64,000 bases of DNA from Lewinellaceae bacterium (GCA_020636105.1 JACJYL010000001.1:1674001-1738000), one strand, 5' to 3'. Counted from the first letter of the stretch, positions 7,229 to 16,483 are shown. Notes: generated from the letters alone by a model not told the origin. Numbers and translations: made by a program.

Positions 7229-10105
7229 ATGAAAAAAGTGACTCCCATCCGCTCTTTTGAAAGCCGCCATCTCGGCATCAACGATAGTGATTTGCAGGAA
7301 ATGCTGGAAGCAATAGGAGTTGATTCACTGGATCAACTTATTTATGAGACCATTCCTGATGATATACGTTTAAAATCAGAATTAACATTACCCAAAGCCC
7401 TTGCTGAGAATGAGTACCTTGAAAATGTAAAACAAATTGGTGCTCAAAATAAGCTTTTCAAAAGTTTCATCGGCATGGGGTACTACGGCACCCTTACCCC
7501 ATCTGTCATTTTGAGAAATATTTTCCAGAATCCGGGATGGTACACTCAATACACGCCTTACCAGGCGGAAATTTCCCAGGGCAGGCTGGAGGCTTTATTG
7601 AATTTCCAGACCGTAGTTTCTGAACTGACGGGCTTGCCCCTGGCCAATGCTTCGCTCCTCGATGAGGGAACTGCGGCAGCGGAAGCCATGACCATGTTTT
7701 TTAACCTGAAAAACAAAAAGGCCAAACAGGAACCGGTCAACGAATTCCTGGTTTCCAATAAAGTTTTTCCTCATACCATCGATGTACTCAAAACGAGGGC
7801 CGCGGCTCACGGGATAAAGATCATCATTGGGGAATGGACTCAATTTGAACTAACAGACAAAACCTTCGGAATTTTATTGCAATACCCATCCATGGATGGC
7901 GGCGTCGAAGATTACAGCGGATTAGTGGAAAATGCTGCGGCGGCCGAAATATATACCGTAGTGGCTGCCGACCTGCTCAGTCTCACCCTACTCAAACCAC
8001 CTGGAGAATGGGGCGCTGATGTAGTGGTGGGCAATACACAGCGTTTTGGTGTACCTATGGGTTTTGGAGGACCTCATGCCGCCTATTTTGCGGCTAAAGA
8101 CGACTTCAAGCGCCAACTGCCCGGCAGAATCATCGGCGTTTCCCTCGATCAGCAAAACCGCCCTGCCTACCGTATGGCACTGCAAACACGAGAGCAACAT
8201 ATTCGCCGTGAAAAGGCTACTTCCAATATCTGTACTGCACAGGCATTGCTGGCCATTATGGCCGGAACATACGCTGTTTATCATGGTCCGCAAGGACTGA
8301 AAAATATTGCCCTGCGCATCCACCAGCTGACGCAAATCCTGGATGCCAAATTACTGGGACTCGGCTATTCTCAATGTAATGATACCTTTTTCGATACCTT
8401 ATGCATTGAAGTAGATCCTGAGTTATCGGCAACGATCCGTAAAATTGCCCTGGATAATCATTTAAATTTCTTCTACGGCAAAAAAGGCATAGGCATCAGC
8501 CTGGACGAAACGACCAAACCGGAAGATGTGGAAGCCATTGCCGCTGTTTTTGCCGAAGCAAAAGGCCTAACCGACATTCCGGCTGCCGAATGCACGGATG
8601 CCATGAACGTTCCCGATCAGCTGATCCGTGAAAGCGAATACCTCACTCATGCGGTTTTCCAGGACAACCAAACGGAAACGAAGCTGATGCGTTATTTGAA
8701 AAGGCTCGAAAATAAGGACCTTTCCCTCATGCACTCCATGATTCCTTTGGGCTCCTGTACCATGAAACTCAATGCGGCTACCGAATTATTCCCCGTTAGC
8801 TGGCCGGAATTTTCAGGGCTGCACCCTTTTGTCGATGAGGACCAATCCCTGGGATACCGGAAAATTTTTGAGGAACTGGAAGGCTGGCTCAGTGAAATTA
8901 CGGGTTTTGAAGCCTGTTCCCTACAACCTAATTCAGGGGCTCAGGGTGAATTTGCAGGCCTTGCCGTCATCAGCGCCTACCATCAGGCCAATAATCAAAG
9001 CCACCGAAATATTGCCCTCATCCCTTCATCGGCGCACGGAACCAATCCTGCGAGTGCCGTGATGGCGGGTATGGAGGTTATTGTCACCAAATGCGACGAC
9101 CACGGCAACATCGACATTGAAGACCTTAAAGCTAAAGCTGAACAGCACAAAGACAACCTGGCGGCGCTCATGGTGACGTATCCATCGACTCATGGGGTTT
9201 TTGAATCCGGTATCAAGGAAATTTGCCAAATCATACACGACAACGGCGGACTCGTTTATATGGATGGCGCCAATATGAATGCACAGGTTGGATTTACCAG
9301 CCCTGGTGCTATCGGAGCAGACGTATGCCACCTGAATCTTCATAAAACTTTTGCCATTCCTCACGGCGGCGGCGGCCCGGGTGTAGGTCCCATTTGTGTA
9401 AATAATAAATTAAAACCTTTCCTGCCCGGACATAAAATCGTCAAAACAGGTGGAAAAAAGGCCATTTCAGCCATTTCATCTGCCCCATGGGGCAGCGCCA
9501 GTGTCGTTTTGGTTTCTCATGCCTACATCCGTATGATGGGCACTGAAGGGTTAAAAATGGCGACAGAGATTGCCATTTTGAATGCCAATTACATCAAAGC
9601 ACGCCTGGAAAAAGAATACCCGATCCTTTATGCAGGAGAAATGGGCCGTTGTGCCCACGAACTGATCGTCGATCTTCGTCCGTTTAAAGACTTTGTGGCG
9701 GCAGAAGATGTAGCCAAACGATTGATGGATTATGGTTTCCATGCGCCTACCCTTTCCTTCCCGGTATCCGGCACCATTATGATCGAGCCAACGGAAAGTG
9801 AAAGCAAGGAAGAGCTGGATCGCTTCTGTGATGCCCTTTTGGAGATCAGGAAAGAAATCCAGGAGATCGCCGACGGCAAAGCCAACCACGATTCCAATGT
9901 ACTGACCAACGCGCCCCATACGGCCCAGGTCATTGCTTCGGACAACTGGCCTTATGACTATCCAAGGGAAAAAGCGGCCTACCCGCTTCCGTATCTTAGA
10001 GAATATTTCAAATTCTGGCCCGCCAGCGGACGCATCAACAATGCTTATGGCGACAGACACCTCGTTTGTACCTGCGCCCCTATTGAGGCGTATATGGAGG
10101 ATTAA
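7229..10105 (+). CDS. gcvP: Glycine dehydrogenase (decarboxylating), P-protein of the glycine cleavage system
   Basis: 958 aa, matching the usual single-chain P-protein of about 957 aa, with N- and C-terminal halves fused. It starts FESRHLGIND. The PLP-binding lysine lies in HLNLHKTFAIPHGGGGPG (Lys706). SMIPLGSCTMKLNA and SSAHGTNPASA are conserved cofactor-pocket segments. The enzyme decarboxylates glycine and passes the aminomethyl group to the lipoyl arm of GcvH. gcvT and gcvH are not in the window. It is a single-gene unit closed by a strong terminator. No glycine riboswitch was recognised in the 230-base upstream gap. Confidence 0.97.
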   Translation: MKKVTPIRSFESRHLGINDSDLQEMLEAIGVDSLDQLIYETIPDDIRLKSELTLPKALAENEYLENVKQIGAQNKLFKSFIGMGYYGTLTPSVILRNIFQNPGWYTQYTPYQAEISQGRLEALLNFQTVVSELTGLPLANASLLDEGTAAAEAMTMFFNLKNKKAKQEPVNEFLVSNKVFPHTIDVLKTRAAAHGIKIIIGEWTQFELTDKTFGILLQYPSMDGGVEDYSGLVENAAAAEIYTVVAADLLSLTLLKPPGEWGADVVVGNTQRFGVPMGFGGPHAAYFAAKDDFKRQLPGRIIGVSLDQQNRPAYRMALQTREQHIRREKATSNICTAQALLAIMAGTYAVYHGPQGLKNIALRIHQLTQILDAKLLGLGYSQCNDTFFDTLCIEVDPELSATIRKIALDNHLNFFYGKKGIGISLDETTKPEDVEAIAAVFAEAKGLTDIPAAECTDAMNVPDQLIRESEYLTHAVFQDNQTETKLMRYLKRLENKDLSLMHSMIPLGSCTMKLNAATELFPVSWPEFSGLHPFVDEDQSLGYRKIFEELEGWLSEITGFEACSLQPNSGAQGEFAGLAVISAYHQANNQSHRNIALIPSSAHGTNPASAVMAGMEVIVTKCDDHGNIDIEDLKAKAEQHKDNLAALMVTYPSTHGVFESGIKEICQIIHDNGGLVYMDGANMNAQVGFTSPGAIGADVCHLNLHKTFAIPHGGGGPGVGPICVNNKLKPFLPGHKIVKTGGKKAISAISSAPWGSASVVLVSHAYIRMMGTEGLKMATEIAILNANYIKARLEKEYPILYAGEMGRCAHELIVDLRPFKDFVAAEDVAKRLMDYGFHAPTLSFPVSGTIMIEPTESESKEELDRFCDALLEIRKEIQEIADGKANHDSNVLTNAPHTAQVIASDNWPYDYPREKAAYPLPYLREYFKFWPASGRINNAYGDRHLVCTCAPIEAYMED

Positions 10106-10165
10106 GAGGAAATCAGAAGCCGGTTTTCCAAACAGGAAAACCGCTCGGAACAATAGCAAAAAAAG

Positions 10166-10203
10166 GGCGATGTCGTTGTGAAACGCATCGCCTTTTTGTT
10201 TTT
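10166..10203. terminator. Bidirectional intrinsic terminator after gcvP
   Basis: The stem GGCGATG (10166-10172) pairs with CATCGCC (10186-10192), with an inner CGTT/AACG extension. It is flanked by an A run on the left and TTTTTGTTTTTT on the right, so it can stop transcription from both gcvP and the convergent lipoprotein gene. A second perfect 9-bp hairpin (10121-10129/10135-10143, loop AAACA) lies just upstream. Confidence 0.88.
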
Positions 10204-10212
10204 TAATAGTCT

Positions 10213-11133
10213 TTATTTATTCACCCGGGCGACCAGGTCATTCACATCAACCTCCCCAATATCCGCTCCCTCCATGGAAAAGGCCACATACGTTCGTTTA
10301 TCCGTCTCGGGTAAAGCAAGGTTATCTGCTTCGGACTTATTCATTTTGGCAGCCCTTACTTTCGCTGCGGTAAAGTCGGACATATAAAAGTAATCTGTGA
10401 TCTTTGAAAAATCCCTTTCTTCCGGGAAAGCCGGGGGAAAATAGAAGTTAATCTGCCCCGTATTGGGATCCTCATAATAAACGGCAGCGGCGAACACCCC
10501 TTTGATCTGTTTCTTACCGAGGTATTTGTATTCCCATTCCAGGTCAATATCGTAACCGGCCACCGGAGTACCGTGGGGGAAGCCAATGACCACCAGTTTG
10601 TATCCGGGCTCGGCCAGGTAAAAATTCATATCGACATCTGCCGGGGGATCGTAATATTCGATGACCAGATTACCGTTCAGGCCGTTGTTTCCGGCAAAAG
10701 TACCCGATTTGATCTTCCAGTCAACAGGGATTTGCAAAATGACTGGGTCGGAGCAATCCACTTTCCATTGTATCCCGGGAATACAGGCTACTTTATATTT
10801 AAGCGTATGCACCTCGCTCCTCACTACATTTTCGGAACTACCATCAGAGTTTTGTACTTTTCTCGTTACATTGGCGATTACATCACATTCTGCGATGGTC
10901 ACGGGGTTGCCGTAACCGACCTGTTCGCATACTTCGGGGGTAATGGTGCCTTGAGTTTTGAATTCGGCCCCGGAAACGACCTCCACTTTCAGGATGGCCG
11001 TGCCGCCGTCTCCCTTGATACTAGCCTCTGCATGTGATTTAAAATCACAACCAATGGCCAGAAGGACTAAAAATACAGGAACAAAAAGGGCTATTTTTAT
11101 TATTGGATTTTGAATGAGTTTAAGATTTTTCAT
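10213..11133 (-). CDS. Unknown lipoprotein
   Basis: 306 aa. The signal sequence ends LVLLAIGC (Cys29), so the product is a lipoprotein. The mature part is mostly beta-strand-like with four further cysteines (VCEQVGYG, IAECDVI, VACIPG, KVDCSDP) between residues about 65 and 135 that could form two disulfides. The C-terminal third (EERDFSKITDYFYMSDFTAAKVRAAKMNKSEADN) is more helical and charged. I recognise no family. It lies 212 bases downstream of another small lipoprotein gene on the same strand and converges on gcvP. Coding potential is convincing from length, leader and clean spacing. Confidence 0.75.
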   Translation of the reverse strand: MKNLKLIQNPIIKIALFVPVFLVLLAIGCDFKSHAEASIKGDGGTAILKVEVVSGAEFKTQGTITPEVCEQVGYGNPVTIAECDVIANVTRKVQNSDGSSENVVRSEVHTLKYKVACIPGIQWKVDCSDPVILQIPVDWKIKSGTFAGNNGLNGNLVIEYYDPPADVDMNFYLAEPGYKLVVIGFPHGTPVAGYDIDLEWEYKYLGKKQIKGVFAAAVYYEDPNTGQINFYFPPAFPEERDFSKITDYFYMSDFTAAKVRAAKMNKSEADNLALPETDKRTYVAFSMEGADIGEVDVNDLVARVNK

Positions 11134-11231
11134 GGTAATGGATTTAATGTTTTTTTAATAAATCGTGAATCTGGCATTTGGATACGGGGAGTCGGCATTA
11201 ACCCAAAAAACTTATGGAAACACCTGGAACA

Positions 11232-11345
11232 ATTTGAACACTCCCGACCTGCGGTGCGGGATGTCGCTGCGCTCCACTGGAACAATTTGAACAACCCCAA
11301 GGGATTTTGCTGCGCTCAACTTGAACAAGTCACCCGTCGGGAGTT
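11232..11345. repeat. Dispersed GC-rich repeat (REP-like), two copies
   Basis: The spacer between two lipoprotein genes has two related phrases starting GGAACAATTTGAACA, each followed by a CCC..GGGAT...CTGCGCTC core (11245-11280 and 11296-11322). A related copy is at 21640-21690 and a partial one at 45667-45697. The core can fold as CCCGACC/GGTGCGGG. These look like short dispersed hairpin repeats rather than regulatory sites for one gene. Confidence 0.5.
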
Positions 11346-11630
11346 TTACGGATCCAGTTTAAACGGATCGGTTTCAAAGCGGGTATTCGTCGACCAGAGT
11401 CTGCCGTATAAAATCACATCATTGTCTTCGAGGGTTTCGACATCAGCTTTTGCAAATCCGATGACGAGTTCCATGGTTCCGTCGTTGTCAATATCCATCA
11501 TCTGGGTAAAAACCGGTTTGGCATTATCGGTAAGTTCCGGTTGTGGTGCATTTTTTTCGCAACTCACAGCAAAGAAGGCTAAAGTCGAGGCGAAAAGCGC
11601 AGTGGAAAAAATTTTGTGCAGTTTCATCAT
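11346..11630 (-). CDS. Small lipoprotein with a DxDxDG calcium-loop motif
   Basis: 94 aa. The leader ends FFAVSC (Cys24), a lipobox. The mature part is only about 70 residues and includes MMDIDNDGTMELVIGF. This DxDxDG-type loop is typical of FG-GAP/EF-hand-like Ca-binding segments, here as one isolated repeat. It stops cleanly with DPFKLDP. A truncated or minimal FG-GAP-type protein is possible. It may be co-transcribed with the unknown lipoprotein gene downstream, since both are on the minus strand. Confidence 0.65.
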   Translation of the reverse strand: MMKLHKIFSTALFASTLAFFAVSCEKNAPQPELTDNAKPVFTQMMDIDNDGTMELVIGFAKADVETLEDNDVILYGRLWSTNTRFETDPFKLDP

Positions 11631-11808
11631 TAAAAAGTTTTGGTTAAATAATTTTCAATGATATCAGGTGATTCTGAAAAATGTTACCCGGGGATTTCTT
11701 GGCAATAAAGCTCCTGCCGCATCTTTTTTTACCGGATGAATTATTTTTTATTATTTTTGGAATCCAAACAGGCCGAATAAATAATTATCACCTTTAACGC
11801 GTCAAAAC

Positions 11809-13587
11809 ATGACCCTTTCAGATCTGCCAAGACTTCAGGCATTTAAACAGGAACTTGCCGAAAATGAAATTGAAAATGTACTGGATGAACTGACGATTTT
11901 CCTGGAAAGCAGCAGTCCCTACCACCTCGACGAGGTGATCCAGCATTCCGGCCGTTATGAAAGTCTGGCCAAATCACAACGACTCGGCACCATTTCCTTT
12001 GAAAATGCCAGCATAGAAATCAACCAGATCCGGAATGGTATCCTTGCCTTTATTACCCAATTGGAAAAAACCATTCGCAAAAAAAGAGAAAATACCATTT
12101 TCAACCCTCAGCCAGTCCTTAAAAACAGTACAGTAAGCAGCGAAACCGGGCATGGCAGCCAGAGCAACGTGAACAACGAGGCCAAAATGCTCAATGATGA
12201 AGGCTTGAAGTGCCTGGATGTATCCGACTGGACCGGGGCACTGGACTTTTTCAACCGGGCCCTGGAGGCCGACCCTACTTATGGAGCGGCTTATTCCAAT
12301 CGCGGGTTGGTAAAAGTAGATTTAGGTGATTTTGAAGGAGCGGCAAGGGATTACGATAGTGCCATTGCTCATTTCCCAACCCTGGCGCGGGCCTGGAACA
12401 ACCGAAGTGTCCTCAAACTTGAAGTCCTCAACGATCTCCGGGGTGCTTTTGACGATATCAACCAGGCCATTTTACTGGATGATAAAGATGCGACCACCTT
12501 TATCAACCGGGGCAATGCTTTTCTTCAACTCGAGGAATTCAGCAAAGCCATTCATGATTTTACCGCTGCCGTTGACCTGAGTCCAGGCTGGCACGAACCC
12601 TATTTGAACCGGGGTATTACCTACCAAAGGATGGATGAATACGATATGTCCATTCCTGATTTCAACAAAGCTATCCTGATTCAACCCGACGTGCCGTTAC
12701 CTTATCACCACAGAGGATTGTCTTTTTACCAGTTAAAGCTTTACAGGGAAGCCATCACCGATTTCACCCGGTCATTGGAGATTGACCCGGTCACCCCCTG
12801 GGGTTATTCACTGAGGGGGTTATGTTATTTCTTCCTCGGCGATTATCAAACGGCCCTGGAGGATCACAAAAGAGCCATAGAAGTGGATCCACAGGAGGCC
12901 CTCAACTATACCAATTGCGGATCGTGCAGAAACCTGCTGGGTTTCTTTGACGAGGCATTGCAAAACTATCTTACGGCCATAAAATTAGACCCCTCCTCCC
13001 CCACCAATTACCTTGGGCTGGCCACTAGCCACCACAATCTGGGGCAATACGAGGCAGGCATCGAAGCGGCCTCTAAGGCAATTGAACTCAATCCCGATTA
13101 TTACACGGCCCTGCAATTGAGGGGGATCATGCATTACAATCAAGGAAACTACCACGAATCCATCCGCGACCTCGAAAAAGTGATGAATGGCCCTGAAGCG
13201 GATGAGGATACCTTCCTGTTTGAGGCTTTGTGTTACTACAAACTGAATATGCTGCACGAGGCCCTGGCCTATACGGCAAAAAGTTTGGAAATATTGCCCA
13301 GCTATGGTGTATGCTGGTACTGGCAGGGCGTTTTCCAACACGACCTGAACCTTTCGGCAGAGGCCAAAATATCTTACCAGAAAGCCATTTTATACGCCCC
13401 GGAACTTTGGACTCCCTACAATAACCTGGGCATCATTTATTTGGATGAAGAACAATTCGATCAGGCGATTAGCCTTTTTGAAAAAGCCGTTGCTGCCGAC
13501 CCCGAAGCCACACTGGCCCAGGAAAATCTGAAAATCGCCAGGGACAGAAAAAAGAACTCGGGAGGATTGTGGGGGTTGTTTAAATAA
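11809..13587 (+). CDS. EAD11-like N-terminal domain fused to about 13 TPR repeats
   Basis: 592 aa with no signal peptide or membrane segment. Residues 1 to about 95 look like effector-associated domain 11: helices followed by SGRYESLAKSQRLGTISFEN and EINQIRNGILAFITQLEK. EADs are adaptor domains described in predicted bacterial conflict and NTPase-based signalling systems. After a Ser/Asn-rich linker (about 97-125), thirteen 34-residue TPR units fill 125-585, several with ..NRG...... and ..A...DP.. consensus positions. EAD plus TPR suggests a scaffold that recruits an EAD-tagged effector. No caspase, NTPase or STAND partner is adjacent, so the partner must be elsewhere. TPRs are certain; the EAD11 call is from pattern memory. 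Confidence 0.8.
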   Translation: MTLSDLPRLQAFKQELAENEIENVLDELTIFLESSSPYHLDEVIQHSGRYESLAKSQRLGTISFENASIEINQIRNGILAFITQLEKTIRKKRENTIFNPQPVLKNSTVSSETGHGSQSNVNNEAKMLNDEGLKCLDVSDWTGALDFFNRALEADPTYGAAYSNRGLVKVDLGDFEGAARDYDSAIAHFPTLARAWNNRSVLKLEVLNDLRGAFDDINQAILLDDKDATTFINRGNAFLQLEEFSKAIHDFTAAVDLSPGWHEPYLNRGITYQRMDEYDMSIPDFNKAILIQPDVPLPYHHRGLSFYQLKLYREAITDFTRSLEIDPVTPWGYSLRGLCYFFLGDYQTALEDHKRAIEVDPQEALNYTNCGSCRNLLGFFDEALQNYLTAIKLDPSSPTNYLGLATSHHNLGQYEAGIEAASKAIELNPDYYTALQLRGIMHYNQGNYHESIRDLEKVMNGPEADEDTFLFEALCYYKLNMLHEALAYTAKSLEILPSYGVCWYWQGVFQHDLNLSAEAKISYQKAILYAPELWTPYNNLGIIYLDEEQFDQAISLFEKAVAADPEATLAQENLKIARDRKKNSGGLWGLFK

Positions 13588-13637
13588 AATCATGTTTAGT
13601 ATAAAAAATGGGACATTAACCAAAAAACTGTCTTTGG

Positions 13638-13684
13638 AACACGAAAACCCGCTTTAGGGGTAGATGCTGCTAGCGGCTCGTTGT
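13638..13684. other. attC-like imperfect palindrome beside the DHFR-like gene
   Basis: The arms AACACGA...CCGCT (13639-13653) and AGCGG..TCGTTGTT (13672-13684) are inverted with small mismatches around an 18-base spacer. This resembles the two-box layout of a cassette recombination site, but the class 1 core GTTRRRY is not present. It abuts the 3' end of the DHFR-like gene. TTGTTATTGTCTTT occurs as a 14-bp direct repeat at 13681-13694 and 14283-14296, bracketing that gene. Confidence 0.35.
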
Positions 13685-14256
13685 TATTGTCTTTCTACTG
13701 TATAATTCAACTCTGTTACACCGCAAGTAAATTGCCGAGTAGTCAATAGGTTTAGTTTAATTTTATCTTTGATGTCTACAAACAATGGAATGCCTTGTCC
13801 AAGAATAATTGGATTAACAAATAGCCAGTAGCCGTCAATTAAATTCTGTTGAATAAGTGAATGTGTTGCTGTCGGGCTACCAAAAAGCAAAATGTCTTCA
13901 CCTGCCTGTTGTTTTATTTCATTTATTCTGTCCAAAAGGTTGTCACTAATAATTTTTGTGTTAGTTAAATCCACGTCTTTCATTGTTTTTGATAAAACAA
14001 CTTTTTGAACGTTGCTATACCACTTAGCGTGTTCAATGTCGTGCTTGGTCGCTGTCGGCTTGTCTCCTGCGGTAGGCCAGTAATTTTCCATCATTTGATA
14101 AGTTACTCGTCCATATAATGCAGTGTCGCCTTCGCTTATCCGCTTACCGACATAATCAAAAATTTCTTCATCAACTTTAATCCAGTCCATTTCTCCGTTC
14201 AGCCCTGCTACAAAACCGTCAAGCGATATGTGCATAAATGAAATTATTTTTCTCAT
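13684..14256 (-). CDS. Dihydrofolate reductase-like (RibD C-terminal domain) family protein
   Basis: 190 aa. MRKIISFMHISLDGFVAG is the typical N-terminus of the RibD_C/YyaP-like group. ALYGRVTYQMMENYWP and ILLFGSPTATHSLIQQNLID are the nucleotide-binding and GS.T segments, and GQGIPLFVDI follows. The group is NADPH-dependent by fold, but substrates are mostly unknown, so trimethoprim resistance should not be assumed. The gene is visibly more AT-rich in its codons than its neighbours and is bracketed by a 14-bp direct repeat and an attC-like palindrome. That fits recent acquisition as a single-gene cassette. Confidence 0.85.
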   Translation of the reverse strand: MRKIISFMHISLDGFVAGLNGEMDWIKVDEEIFDYVGKRISEGDTALYGRVTYQMMENYWPTAGDKPTATKHDIEHAKWYSNVQKVVLSKTMKDVDLTNTKIISDNLLDRINEIKQQAGEDILLFGSPTATHSLIQQNLIDGYWLFVNPIILGQGIPLFVDIKDKIKLNLLTTRQFTCGVTELNYTVERQ

Positions 14257-14488
14257 ATAGTTTAATTTTTTTTGTCTATGGTTTGTTATTGTCTTTTACA
14301 AAGATCACCCACGAAAAAGCTACCCGTCTTGCATTGTGTTGCGCACCGATCTTCGGGGACAGAGTTTACAATATTGAATAGGACATAAGGTTAGCCATAT
14401 TTTCTCCATAGCCTATTTAATAGGTTATTATCAGTCTCGCAAAGACGGCACCTTCTGAACCAGCATAACTTAATGTCCAACCACACAG

Positions 14489-14834
14489 CATCAAATAATC
14501 GTAGCATTGAAACATTGAAGCATCGTAGCATTGAAACATTGAATCATCGTAGCATTGAATCATCGTAGCATCGTAGCATTGAAACATCGTAGCATTGAAG
14601 CATTGAAGCATCGTAGCATTGAAACATTGAATCATCGTAGCATTGTAGCATCGTAGCATTGAAACATTGAAGCATCGTAGCATTGAAACATTGAAGCATC
14701 GTAGCATTGAAACATTGAAGCATCGTAGCATTGAATCATCGTAGCATTGAAACATTGAATCATCGTAGCATTGAAACATTGAATCATCGTAGCATTGTAG
14801 CATCGTAGCATTGAAGCATTGAAACATCGTAGCA
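14489..14834. repeat. Tandem array of short words (CATCGTAGCATTGAA / CATTGAA)
   Basis: About 345 bases are built only from the words GTAGCATTGAA, ACATTGAA, GCATTGAA and ATCATC in varying order, ending exactly at the stop codon of the Sua5-like gene. Copies are nearly identical, so the array is young or homogenised. There are no spacers of unique sequence, so it is not CRISPR. Open frames across it (for example minus 14827-14417) are by-products of the repeat. Confidence 0.9.
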
Positions 14835-15449
14835 TCAAACCATCAACTCCCCTGCCCCTTCGCGTATGATTTCCACATCGGCTTCCGTACAATCCACTAC
14901 CGTTGAATGTATATTTCCCCCTATTCCACCATCGATGACGAGATCGACGCGTTTTTTGAAATCCTCGTAAATGTCGATAGGATCGGTAAAATATTCCAGC
15001 AGTTCATCATCTGATTTTAAAGAAGAAGTCATCATAGGATGACCCAGTTCTTCGATGATGGCAGTCACAATATTGTTTTTAGGAATACGGATGCCTATCG
15101 TCTTTTTATTGTTCTTGAAGATCTTCGGCAGCTTATTGCCTGACTTCAAAACAAAAGTGAACGGCCCGGGAAGATTTTTCTTAAGCAATTTGAAAGTCTG
15201 ATTATCGATTTGCGTAGTATATTCCGAAATATCGGCAATATCCTTACAAATAAAAGAAAGCCTTGCTTTTTCAGGATTAATGCCCCTCAGATGACAGATG
15301 CGATCTACTGCTTTTTGCTGAAAAATATCGCATCCCAATCCATAAACGGTATCGGTGGGATAAATGATCACTCCTCCTTGCCGGAGGACTTCTACCACCT
15401 GTTTTATTTTACGCCCCTCAGGATTATCGGGGTTAATTCTCAACAACAT
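14835..15449 (-). CDS. Sua5/YciO/YrdC family protein (putative L-threonylcarbamoyladenylate synthase)
   Basis: 204 aa, a single YrdC domain. GGVIIYPTDTVYGLGCD is the family signature, followed by LPGPFTFVLKSG and IGIRIPKNNI. TsaC/Sua5 enzymes make threonylcarbamoyl-AMP for the t6A37 modification of tRNA. The sequence looks closer to the YciO branch (MLLRINPDNPEGRKI start, HSTVVDCT near the end), whose role in t6A synthesis is less certain. The stop codon borders the tandem-word array, so the extreme C-terminus could vary if the array changes. Confidence 0.85.
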   Translation of the reverse strand: MLLRINPDNPEGRKIKQVVEVLRQGGVIIYPTDTVYGLGCDIFQQKAVDRICHLRGINPEKARLSFICKDIADISEYTTQIDNQTFKLLKKNLPGPFTFVLKSGNKLPKIFKNNKKTIGIRIPKNNIVTAIIEELGHPMMTSSLKSDDELLEYFTDPIDIYEDFKKRVDLVIDGGIGGNIHSTVVDCTEADVEIIREGAGELMV

Positions 15450-15647
15450 ATTCCAATGTTTTTATTTATGGCAATATTTATTGGATCCAGTTTTATTATA
15501 GGGCTGAAATTAATTTAATCCCAATATTTATTCAGTGATTCTGCGGGTTTTATCCAAATAAATTTTGTGACGAAATTTTTATTATTTTTCATGGATCGGC
15601 TATAAAATTACTACTTTTAGGCATTATTTTACCACAATACCATAAAC

Positions 15648-16391
15648 ATGAGAAAATTTGTTTTGCTTTTACTTAGTACCGGCATGTTGTTCCTGACGAG
15701 CTGCTTTGACATTGTTGAAGAAGTGTATCTCAACAAGGATGGATCCGGTACCTATACGACGAAGATAGATGCCAGTGGATTATTTTCCAATCCGTTCATG
15801 AAATCTGCACTGGAGGAAGCCGCTAAAGAAGAAGGTGGAGAAGCCGTTAACATGGAGCAGGATAGCCTGATGTACTACCGGGACATGGAAGGATTTTCAG
15901 ACCTTTCTGATGGCGAAAAAGCCAAAGTAAAAGACCTGAATATGCGCATACAGATGAGTGAATCAAAAAGTGAATTCCTGATCACCAGCAGCATTCCTTT
16001 TAATTCTTTTGAAGAACTTGCTGAATTACACGAGATCATCAATAAGGTTCAGTCAAAAAATGAATCTGGAGGAGGTTTGATGGGCGGTAGCAATCCTTTT
16101 ACAGGTACCTCGCCACTTTTCAAGCAAGGAAAAAGGGAATTGATCCGGCTTGCTGAAAAAACGGGTTCAGATTCAGATACGGATATGGACGATGAGACGA
16201 TGGATATGGCAAAAATGTTTATGGCAGATGCACACATGACCACCATTTATCATCTTCCCGGCAAGGTCAAAAAATGCGATATACCTAATGCTGAGGTAAA
16301 CGGTTCTACTGTTACCATCAAAAACAGCCTGCTGGACATGATGGATAAAAAAGTTACCCAGGAAGGTTCTATAAAATATGGCCGTAAGTAA
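15648..16391 (+). CDS. Unknown lipoprotein
   Basis: 247 aa. MRKFVLLLLSTGMLFLTSC gives lipobox Cys19. The mature protein opens with VEEVYLNKDGSGTYTTKID, a strand pair seen in several uncharacterised Bacteroidota lipoproteins. It continues with an acidic, Met/Ser-rich middle (TGSDSDTDMDDETMDMAKMFM near 180-200) and a short beta C-terminus. I cannot name the family. It stands alone on the plus strand and ends at a strong terminator, so it is a monocistronic unit. Confidence 0.75.
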   Translation: MRKFVLLLLSTGMLFLTSCFDIVEEVYLNKDGSGTYTTKIDASGLFSNPFMKSALEEAAKEEGGEAVNMEQDSLMYYRDMEGFSDLSDGEKAKVKDLNMRIQMSESKSEFLITSSIPFNSFEELAELHEIINKVQSKNESGGGLMGGSNPFTGTSPLFKQGKRELIRLAEKTGSDSDTDMDDETMDMAKMFMADAHMTTIYHLPGKVKKCDIPNAEVNGSTVTIKNSLLDMMDKKVTQEGSIKYGRK

Positions 16392-16445
16392 TATTTTGCC
16401 TTTGTAACAGGCATAATATTTTAGATTGTTCTATGACATTAGACA

Positions 16446-16483
16446 TCCCAAATTTTGGTTAACACCAAAATTTGGGATTTTTG
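16446..16483 (+). terminator. Intrinsic terminator of the 15648-16391 lipoprotein gene
   Basis: A perfect 13-bp stem, TCCCAAATTTTGG (16446-16458) with CCAAAATTTGGGA (16465-16477), has a 6-base loop and is followed by TTTTTGTG. It sits 55 bases after the stop codon. Confidence 0.92.

Noticed and set aside
9551..10159. 202-residue minus-strand frame antisense to gcvP
   Set aside because: Shadow of a highly conserved gene; no domain, and codon-position signal belongs to gcvP.
13684..14256. Trimethoprim-resistance dihydrofolate reductase
   Set aside because: The protein belongs to the RibD_C/YyaP-like group, not to classical DfrA/FolA; resistance cannot be claimed from the fold.
14417..14892. 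Minus-strand open frames giving Cys/Met/Phe-rich repeat proteins (MLRCFNVSMLRCF-like)
   Set aside because: They are a direct translation of the tandem-word array, stay open in more than one frame, and have no start context or non-repeat domain.
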